A model generated the notes under the pieces. The model was not told the DNA's origin. It ran no database searches and worked only from the letters and a program-made list of their open reading frames with translations. A stretch of DNA of 64,000 nucleotides from Aestuariispira ectoiniformans (GTDB taxonomy: Bacteria; Pseudomonadota; Alphaproteobacteria; UBA8366; Aestuariispiraceae). The stretch covers positions 3,737,588 to 3,801,587 of the forward strand of contig NZ_CP062788.1 in NCBI RefSeq assembly GCF_025136295.1, in the 5' to 3' direction. Shown here one piece after another: positions 57,519 through 64,000 of this stretch. Numbering within the stretch: position 1 is the first letter of the stretch; each line of letters starts with the position of its first letter. The position numbers were made by a program, and so were the translations under genes.

Positions 57519-58030
57519 TTATGAAATCAAGACGTCGTCGCCGATCTGAAGCTGATCGTGGGTAACGCCTTCCACCGTTGTCAGTAGGACGTCTTCCGCG
57601 CCGGTATGGATCCAAACCTCCGCACCGGTGCCGCCTTGCGTGATTTCAACCGTGGCCTGATCACCGGCCACCCGCATCACTTCCCGCAGGTCGAGAACGT
57701 CCTGACCGTCATGGAAGTCCTTGATGGTATCCCCGGCTTCACTCAGGCGGTCATAGATGAAGGTATCGTGCCCTTCGCCACCTTCCAGGACATCGGCGCC
57801 TTTGCCACCCTTGATGTGATCATCACCGAGACCACCCATGATGACATCATCACCCTGGTTACCGTAAAGGTAATCATCGCCTTCACCACCGTCTATCGTG
57901 TCGGCACCCTCGCCCCCGAACAGGGCATCCGTACCGCCCTGCCCCAGGATGAAGTCATCGCCGTCACCCCCATGCATCAATTCATTATGGTCAGTGCCGG
58001 TCATGGTATCGGCCTGATCGGTACCGACGA
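57519..58030 (-). repeat. Second RTX block and type I secretion signal
   Basis: GGxGxD motifs (MHGGDGDDFILGQGGTDALFGGEGADTIDGGEGDD and four more) followed by EGHDTFIYDRLSEAGDTIKDFHDGQDVLDL and a ~60-residue C-terminal domain ending in hydrophobic residues. This is the standard uncleaved type I secretion signal. Confidence 0.9.
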
Positions 58031-61000
58031 TCTCGTCTGCATGGGCAATGGCATGACCGTCCACCTCAAGCTGCATGGAGAAGGTCGGGTCGTTTTCGTA
58101 GTCGGCATCCATATTTGGCGTCTCGGAAACCAGGAAGCCATAGGCTTCAAGCGCGCCGTCCTCGCCCTGCGTCACCAGGGATGCCACAGCCGCCCGCGCC
58201 AGGGCCGCATAGCCCCCGGCCCAGTCCGGATAGTTCAGTTCGTCCGGAATTGGCTGACCGACGTCGGTAAAGGTATGGTCCATGATTTCCTGCCAGGTAT
58301 CGAACCAGACCTTGTTGCCGTCTGCATCTTTTTCGTAAAGCACCAGACGATAGGATGTGCCTGCAAGAGCCGGGAACCCGAAGTCTTCGGCCAGGAAACG
58401 TCCTGCCGTGAAGTCGGCTTTCCATTCCATCAGGTCCTGTGCATAGGCATCTCCACGATCCGCCATCAGCGAGACAACCATGGTGAAATAGTCATCCTGC
58501 CAGGGCGAAATCTTACCCAGTTCGCCGGACGGATACTGGATCGCACCCGATACTTCGCCCGTGTCCGGGTCTGCCAGAGCATAGTTGTTCATGTAGTTTT
58601 CAAGGTTATTCAACAACTTCTCTGCGAAGTAATTCTTCATAGGTTCGTCATCGGGCAACGCCCAGGAGACGTTACTCAGGTCACGCATTGCCCAAGCCTG
58701 CCCACGCAGTTGGTGACGATCGACGATGCCGTCGTCATAACCGCGATAACCCGGGTTCATGCAGGCCATATCGAAGTTTGCCTGAACCTGCATTTCATCC
58801 AGATAATATTGCGACCCGGATAACAGATAGGGCAGATAGGTCAGGGATGGCATATGCGCCACATCCGTCGCCCAATCCGTGCCACTCATCGTGAAACCAT
58901 CCGGTAACTGGCCGCTTGCATCGCGGAAGTCCAGCCAGAGCGAGGGGAAGTCATCGATCGAGACCACTTCGCCCGTGTTTTCATCGATATAGTGCCAGGG
59001 GATACCGCCCGCGGCATCCGCATTCGCATAGAGGACATCCTCCGCGCGTTCATCCTGGGTCGCCAGATAACGCACCGCCCATGTCGGTAACGGCCCGATA
59101 TCCGGACGCCCGCCCGTGCCAGGCATATAGGTTTCCACCGTGGCGGTCCCCATCGGGTCAGTATCCGAGTTCTGCATGGCATCATAAGCCTGTTGCAGGA
59201 CACTTTCCTTGACTCCCATTGAGAAGTCGTAGTTGGAAACCGCGCCGGTCTTCAGGAAATAGTCCATGTCTCGAATGACGTGGACGGACGGATCATCACC
59301 CGACCAGACTTCCGTATGCCAGGTCCCTTTGTGGTGATGATCGAGGTTGGTTTGGGAATAAACCTCCGAACCGCCTTCCTTGATCGACACATCATAGTTG
59401 ATGTTCTCGTTGCCTGCCGTGAAGGCCTTGTCCGCCGCAAAGACCACATCCGTCATGACATTGCCGTCGTCAAACGCACGGATATTGAAGGTCACGTGCA
59501 TTTGCTCGTTTACCGGCACATCGACGGAGAATTCACTGGCGAGCGGACCTTCCAGCCACGTACTCAGCGTCCCGTCCGCAATCGCCTGGCTCAGGGCCGA
59601 AGCCGCATCCAGATGAATAGGCGTATCGGTCCCGTCGGCATTGTGTATCGTGAAGTCCACCGACAGGTCCACATTGGCCAGTGCATCCTGCGCCGTGACA
59701 TTCGTCGCGCCTGCTGGCGGCGTCGGCGTATGGGACAGCATGATATCCACGGAATCACCCGGCTGGATTTCCGGACTGTCGATGGTCAGGACAGCGTGAC
59801 GGACGGACCCGTCGGGGTGGGTTGCCTTCACATCCATCTGGATCTGAACAGGCTGTCCGTTGATTTCCGCCATCAGATATTCGCCGGCAGGGATATCCCC
59901 CTCCTGGAAAACCTGCCCCAGGGTTACCGGGCCGTTGCCAGCCGGATCAGTGCCCGTGTTGGAGAAACGCACCGCCACGACGTCATCCGCATCCGCCGGC
60001 TGTTCCAGGGTCTGGTTATAGAGGAGGTTTTCAGTTGGCGTCGTCGTGCCACCGCCTGTGCCCGTGTCACCACCGGTACCCGTACCGCCGGTGCCCGTGC
60101 CGCCACCGGTACCTGTGTCACCGCCAGTGCCCGTGCCGCCGCCGGTACCTGTATCACCGCCAGTGCCCGTGCCGCCGCCGGTACCCGTATCAGTTCCGGC
60201 ATAGGCATCAATGGCGTCCTGGGTCAGCCCCAGTTTTGCGTCGGCAAACTGGATATATTCCATGTTTTTGACAACATCCGCGCCTTCATTGCCTTCCGAC
60301 CGCAGGTCGCGAACCGACACGGTGCCGTCGTCATTGAAATTGATGGAATAGTCAATAAAGGCCCCACCGTAGACAACGGTATCGGCACCGGCGCCACCAT
60401 CCAGCATGTCATCCCCGGCATTACCCGTCAGGATATCGTTGCCATCCATGCCGAAGATATTGTCATCGCCTTGAGACCCTTCGATCGTATTCGCCAGAGA
60501 GCTGCCTTCGATGCTTTCGACACCGACCATTTCGGTATTGCTGAAATCCCCGTGATACTGAACACCAACGGTGTCGTTACCTTCACCGGCGTCAATACGT
60601 TCAACCGTCTGTTCACCCGTGTAGTTATAGAGGTTGATTTCGTCGTCACCACTGGTGCCCTGGATCGTGTCGAAACCTTCACCGCCGGCGATCGTATCAA
60701 AGCCGTCTCCGGTGGTTTTCAGGAAGACATCGTCCCCGGCGTTCCCGCGCAGGTCATCGTCGCCACCAGCCCCGGAAATCACATCATCACTCTGTGAGCC
60801 ATAGATGTAGTTCCTGAAGCTGCTACCTTCGATCCGCTCCAGATTGGAAACAGTGGTCTGCGAGAAATCGCCATGATAGCGCAGATGCAGAACGTCGTTA
60901 CCCGCACCGCCATCAATATTTTCAACGCGGTTATCACCCCAGAACTGGTTGAGCTGGATATCGTCATCGGCACTGGTGCCGCGAAGGGTGTCGTTGCCTT

Positions 61001-64000
61001 CACCCCCGGACACCACATCGATGCCATCACCGGTCGTGATTTCAAAGACGTCGTCACCGGCTTCACCATACATGGTGTCATTACCGCCATGCCCGATAAT
61101 CAGGTCATCCTGGCTGGTGCCTGTGATGGTCTGGTTATAGCCCGTACCCTCGATCAGGTTCAGGTTCTGTGCCGTTGCATTGACCGTGATCGTCGAATCC
61201 GCCTGGGTTGCATCGGACCCGTCAAAGACGTCGTAGCTGAAATTCGCCGTGCCGTCCCAACCGGACGGCGGCGTGTAAGTCCAGCTTCCATCGCCATTAT
61301 CCGTCAGGGTCCCGGTATCCACCGTCAGATTCTGCGCGGTCAGCGCATCGCCCTCGATATCCGTGGCCTGCGCCAGCAGGTCCGACGAATTGATGGTCAG
61401 TGCCACATCCTGATCCGTTGAGAATGTCGGAGCAGTAACAACCGGCGCGTCATTCGTACCGGCAATAGTAACCGTCACGGTTTCCATGGCGGAACCGTCC
61501 GCCGACTTCACCGTGAAGGTTTCCGTCAGCGTATCACCGTTACCCAAAGCCTGGACTTCCGCACTGTTGTTCCCCGTCAACTGGTAAGCCCAGTTACCAT
61601 TGGCGTCGATGGAGAAGTTGCCATAGGCGCCCGCCGTGCCCGACTGCACCTGGAACACAGCCTCACCGGCATCCGGATCGACGACAGTCAATGTGCCGTT
61701 TGCCAACATGGCCTGGTCTTCGGTAACACCGCCTGCGGCCGTGCCGGAAATCTGGGCATTGTCTGCCGCCGCCGCCACGCTGATTGTCGTGCTGACAGGC
61801 GTTGTCGCCGTGCCGTCCGACACGTCATAGCTGAAGGTGACATCACCACTGAAGTTGGCGTCCGGAGTAAAGGTCCAGGACCCGTTGTCATTAGCCGTCA
61901 GTACGCCATTGGAAACCGTCAGGTTCTGAACAAAAAGCTGATCGCCTTCCGCGTCGCTGGCCTCGCTCAACAGGTCTGCTTCGGTAATGGTCAGCGACTG
62001 GTCTTCCGAAACGTTGTGCACGGTCGCATTCACAACCGGCGCGTCGTTCGTACCCGCAATCGTAACCTTGATTTCCTGACTGGCCGACCCGTCCGCTGTC
62101 TGAACGGTGAAGGTTTCCGTCAGCGTGTCACCATCGCCCAGGGCCTGCACAACCGGGCTGTTATTGGCCGTGAGGTCATAGGTCCAGTTACCCGTGTCAT
62201 CCATGGTGAAAGTGCCGTAAGCACCATCAAGGGACGCTGCGGCAAAGTCGCCAACCGTTGTGCTCGAATCCGTCGCCAGGGATAACGTAGCAGCGGCGCC
62301 GGATTCCGTCGCAAGATGCCCCGAACTGGTTGCCGCACCATCTTCAACCACAGTCCCTGCGGTGTCACCGGTAATGGTCACTGCCGTGGCATCGTTACTG
62401 CCGTTGATCGTTACGGTGACGTCCTGCGTCGTGCCATCTGCGGTCTTGACGGTGAAAGTTTCCGTCAACGTGTCGCCCGCATTCAGCCCCTGTACTTCAG
62501 GACTGTCGTTTGCTGTCAGGTTGTAGGTCCAGTTACCCGACTGATCGACGACAAAGGCCCCGTAAGAACCCGCCATTTCCGCGGCGACAAAGCTCGCCTC
62601 ACCGGCATCCACATCCGTAACGGACAACTGCCCGGTGGCTGTAAGGCTTGTGTCTTCCGTGACGGCGCCCGCCGTTTCCCCGGATACCTGTGCGGCATCG
62701 TTGGACCCGGCAATGGTGACATTCACAGCCTGCGTCGTGCCATCAGCCGTTTTCACCATGAAGGTCTCGGTCAAGGAGTCACCCTCACCCAAAGCCTGCA
62801 CCTCGGGGCTGTCATTTGCCGTCAGGTTATAGGTCCAGTTACCGTTGTCATCGATGAAGAAAGCACCGTAGTTGCCAGCCATCTCACTCATCACAAAGCT
62901 GGCCTCGCCCGCATCTGCATCTGACACAAGCAATTGGCCGGTTGCCGTCGAACCGGCATCTTCGATCACCGTGCCCGTGGCATCGCCCGTAATCTGGGCG
63001 GCATCATTGGTCCCCTCGATGGTAACCGTCACCGTCTCCACAGCCGTCCCGTCCGCACTGCGCACGGTAAAGTTTTCGGTCAGGGTATCCCCCGCGCCAA
63101 GGCTTTGAACCGCATCGGTATCGCCAGCGGTCAGGTTGTAGGTCCAGTTGCCATCGGAATCGACCGCAAAGGCCCCGTAGGAGCCCGGCATTTCAGCAGC
63201 CAGGACGGCATTCTCGCCTGTGTCCACATCCGTGACGCTCAATGCACCGCTTGCACTGGGCGTGGAGGCATCTTCCGTGACAAGCCCTGTCATTTCACCA
63301 GAAATCTGGGCGGCGTCATTCGTGCCGTTGATCGACACGGTCACCGTTTGCGAAGTACCATCCACCGTCTGAACCGTGAAGGATTCCGTCAGGCTGTCGC
63401 CTTGCCCCAGGCTCTGTATCGCCGGGCTGTCGTTGGCTGTCAGGTTATAGGTCCAATGGCCTGTCTCATCGACGGAGAAGGAACCATAGGCACCATCCGC
63501 AGTGGCCGCACTAAAGACTGCCTCGCCGGTATCCACATCGGAGACCGCCAGTTGACCGGAGGTCGTCAGCGCCTCGTCTTCAACCACCGCACCGGAGGCA
63601 GCGCCGGAAATCTGGGCCACGTCATTGCTGCCCGCAATGGTAACGGTGACATCCTGCGTCGTACCGTCCGCCGTCTGCACGGTGAAGGTTTCCGTCAGCA
63701 CATCCCCCTCGCCCAGGGCCTGGACTTCGGGACTGTCGTTGGACGTCAGGTTATAGGTCCAGTTACCGGCATCATCGACCGAGAAGGAACCGTAATCGCC
63801 ATCCTGGCTGCCTGCGGCAAAGATCGCCTCGCCGCTGTCGGCATCAGTCACCGAAAGCTGGCCGCTGGTGGTGACGGCCGTGCCGTCCTCGACCACAGCG
63901 CCGGTCGCATTGCCGGAAATCTGGGCCACATCATTGGTACCGGTAACGGCAACCGTAACGGTTTCCGCAGCCGTCCCGTCCGCACTTGTCACCGTGAAGC
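57519..64000 (-). CDS. Giant VCBS/RTX protein with embedded enzyme-like domain, type I secreted (5' end outside window)
   Basis: The frame is open to the window edge; 2,159 residues are visible. From the N-terminal side: VCBS/cadherin-like repeats of about 102 residues (residues ~1-940), a first RTX block with many GGxGxDx motifs (~940-1265), a Gly-Thr-rich linker (~1265-1320), a non-repetitive module of about 660 residues (~1320-1985), a second RTX block (~1985-2075) and a C-terminal type I secretion target region ending in IGDDVLIS. Such proteins are calcium-folded and exported through a TolC-type channel. The embedded module starts VVAVRFSNTGTDPAGNGPVTLGQVF and contains KATHPDGSVRHAVLTI, recalling the N-terminal domain of PcRGLX/YetA-like polysaccharide lyases; this is a weak pattern match. 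Its second half is helical (LTYLPYLLSGSQYYLDEMQVQ, DRHQLRGQAWAMRDLSNVSW), which would fit a toroid. No transporter genes lie in this window. Confidence 0.9.
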   Translation of the reverse strand, partial: FTVTSADGTAAETVTVAVTGTNDVAQISGNATGAVVEDGTAVTTSGQLSVTDADSGEAIFAAGSQDGDYGSFSVDDAGNWTYNLTSNDSPEVQALGEGDVLTETFTVQTADGTTQDVTVTIAGSNDVAQISGAASGAVVEDEALTTSGQLAVSDVDTGEAVFSAATADGAYGSFSVDETGHWTYNLTANDSPAIQSLGQGDSLTESFTVQTVDGTSQTVTVSINGTNDAAQISGEMTGLVTEDASTPSASGALSVTDVDTGENAVLAAEMPGSYGAFAVDSDGNWTYNLTAGDTDAVQSLGAGDTLTENFTVRSADGTAVETVTVTIEGTNDAAQITGDATGTVIEDAGSTATGQLLVSDADAGEASFVMSEMAGNYGAFFIDDNGNWTYNLTANDSPEVQALGEGDSLTETFMVKTADGTTQAVNVTIAGSNDAAQVSGETAGAVTEDTSLTATGQLSVTDVDAGEASFVAAEMAGSYGAFVVDQSGNWTYNLTANDSPEVQGLNAGDTLTETFTVKTADGTTQDVTVTINGSNDATAVTITGDTAGTVVEDGAATSSGHLATESGAAATLSLATDSSTTVGDFAAASLDGAYGTFTMDDTGNWTYDLTANNSPVVQALGDGDTLTETFTVQTADGSASQEIKVTIAGTNDAPVVNATVHNVSEDQSLTITEADLLSEASDAEGDQLFVQNLTVSNGVLTANDNGSWTFTPDANFSGDVTFSYDVSDGTATTPVSTTISVAAAADNAQISGTAAGGVTEDQAMLANGTLTVVDPDAGEAVFQVQSGTAGAYGNFSIDANGNWAYQLTGNNSAEVQALGNGDTLTETFTVKSADGSAMETVTVTIAGTNDAPVVTAPTFSTDQDVALTINSSDLLAQATDIEGDALTAQNLTVDTGTLTDNGDGSWTYTPPSGWDGTANFSYDVFDGSDATQADSTITVNATAQNLNLIEGTGYNQTITGTSQDDLIIGHGGNDTMYGEAGDDVFEITTGDGIDVVSGGEGNDTLRGTSADDDIQLNQFWGDNRVENIDGGAGNDVLHLRYHGDFSQTTVSNLERIEGSSFRNYIYGSQSDDVISGAGGDDDLRGNAGDDVFLKTTGDGFDTIAGGEGFDTIQGTSGDDEINLYNYTGEQTVERIDAGEGNDTVGVQYHGDFSNTEMVGVESIEGSSLANTIEGSQGDDNIFGMDGNDILTGNAGDDMLDGGAGADTVVYGGAFIDYSINFNDDGTVSVRDLRSEGNEGADVVKNMEYIQFADAKLGLTQDAIDAYAGTDTGTGGGTGTGGDTGTGGGTGTGGDTGTGGGTGTGGTGTGGDTGTGGGTTTPTENLLYNQTLEQPADADDVVAVRFSNTGTDPAGNGPVTLGQVFQEGDIPAGEYLMAEINGQPVQIQMDVKATHPDGSVRHAVLTIDSPEIQPGDSVDIMLSHTPTPPAGATNVTAQDALANVDLSVDFTIHNADGTDTPIHLDAASALSQAIADGTLSTWLEGPLASEFSVDVPVNEQMHVTFNIRAFDDGNVMTDVVFAADKAFTAGNENINYDVSIKEGGSEVYSQTNLDHHHKGTWHTEVWSGDDPSVHVIRDMDYFLKTGAVSNYDFSMGVKESVLQQAYDAMQNSDTDPMGTATVETYMPGTGGRPDIGPLPTWAVRYLATQDERAEDVLYANADAAGGIPWHYIDENTGEVVSIDDFPSLWLDFRDASGQLPDGFTMSGTDWATDVAHMPSLTYLPYLLSGSQYYLDEMQVQANFDMACMNPGYRGYDDGIVDRHQLRGQAWAMRDLSNVSWALPDDEPMKNYFAEKLLNNLENYMNNYALADPDTGEVSGAIQYPSGELGKISPWQDDYFTMVVSLMADRGDAYAQDLMEWKADFTAGRFLAEDFGFPALAGTSYRLVLYEKDADGNKVWFDTWQEIMDHTFTDVGQPIPDELNYPDWAGGYAALARAAVASLVTQGEDGALEAYGFLVSETPNMDADYENDPTFSMQLEVDGHAIAHADEIVGTDQADTMTGTDHNELMHGGDGDDFILGQGGTDALFGGEGADTIDGGEGDDYLYGNQGDDVIMGGLGDDHIKGGKGADVLEGGEGHDTFIYDRLSEAGDTIKDFHDGQDVLDLREVMRVAGDQATVEITQGGTGAEVWIHTGAEDVLLTTVEGVTHDQLQIGDDVLIS
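60036..60205 (-). repeat. Gly-Thr-Asp low-complexity linker
   Basis: About 55 residues built from the units GTGTGGD and GTGGG, encoded by tandem 9-36 base repeats. It joins the first RTX block to the embedded module and is prone to length change by slippage. Confidence 0.85.
60230..61165 (-). repeat. First RTX (hemolysin-type calcium-binding) block
   Basis: About a dozen GGxGxDx-type nonapeptide motifs (GHGGNDTMYGEAGDDVF, GGEGNDTLRGTSADD, GGAGGDDDLRGNAGDD, GMDGNDILTGNAGDDMLDGGAGADT). Each binds Ca2+ and folds outside the cell. Two internal copies of a longer pattern (YHGDFSxTxVxxxERIEGSS) show a ~130-residue duplication. Confidence 0.88.
61440..64000 (-). repeat. VCBS repeat array in the giant protein gene
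   Basis: Tandem repeats in the coding sequence at about 305-312 base spacing (one unit of ~350). The unit starts at GTNDxAQISG and contains LTANDSPEVQALGxGDxLTETFTV. Starts fall near 63935, 63623, 63318, 63006, 62699, 62393 and 62045, with two looser cadherin-like units further down. The array continues beyond the window. Confidence 0.9.

Noticed and set aside
60036-60205. CRISPR-like or minisatellite array
   Set aside because: The repeats are in frame inside the giant protein gene and encode a Gly-Thr linker; there are no unique spacers.

Overview
The window looks like chromosomal DNA of a Gram-negative alphaproteobacterium. The order ftsZ-lpxC-bamD-recN-ligA, a COQ9-family protein beside rpsU, a DUF1127-type small protein, PrmA, MlaA and two MsbA-like exporters all fit this class. 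The moderately high GC and gene content suggest a Rhodospirillales/Kiloniellales-like marine lineage, but no rRNA is present and genus cannot be read from this stretch. No tRNA, rRNA, CRISPR array or prophage was seen.

Layout. 1-8.5 kb: end of the division/cell-wall cluster (ftsZ, lpxC), then bamD-recN-ligA and a secreted subtilase. 8.5-13 kb: minus-strand nucleoside hydrolase, aminotransferase and a large M24 aminopeptidase. 13-18.6 kb: a DUF1127 small protein, a LysR/MFS divergent pair, msrB-msrA and an MHS-type transporter. 18.7-22 kb: two adjacent toxin-antitoxin operons (Xre-Res and HicAB) split by an IS1182-like element. 22-30.8 kb: prmA, a UvrD-type helicase, a solute-binding protein, a CLC channel, a diguanylate cyclase and mlaA. 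30.8-32.4 kb: a second, almost identical IS copy. 32.4-41.5 kb: pfk with a TIGR02444 gene, a degenerate GGDEF protein, purEK, a DUF1007/NicO metal transport pair, COQ9-def, rpsU, and VOC and GNAT genes. 41.5-50.5 kb: a six-gene operon (deacylase, peptide-type ABC transporter, amidohydrolase) diverging from its likely LysR regulator. 50.5-57.3 kb: two half-size ABC exporters, an ECF sigma/anti-sigma pair with a COG4315 secreted protein, and a 2OG-Fe(II) oxygenase. 57.5-64 kb: the C-terminal 2,159 residues of a giant VCBS/RTX protein, open at the window edge.

Most notable points. (1) Both IS copies sit in intrinsic-terminator hairpins, and the whole hairpin (23 bp and 21 bp) is present on both sides of the element, so terminators survive insertion. 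(2) The giant secreted protein carries a roughly 660-residue non-repetitive module, possibly a polysaccharide lyase-like enzyme, between two RTX blocks. (3) The argE-like/ABC/amidohydrolase operon looks like a dedicated import-and-hydrolysis pathway for an N-acylated amino acid or small peptide. (4) Both toxin-antitoxin operons show clear promoters with inverted repeats placed for autorepression.
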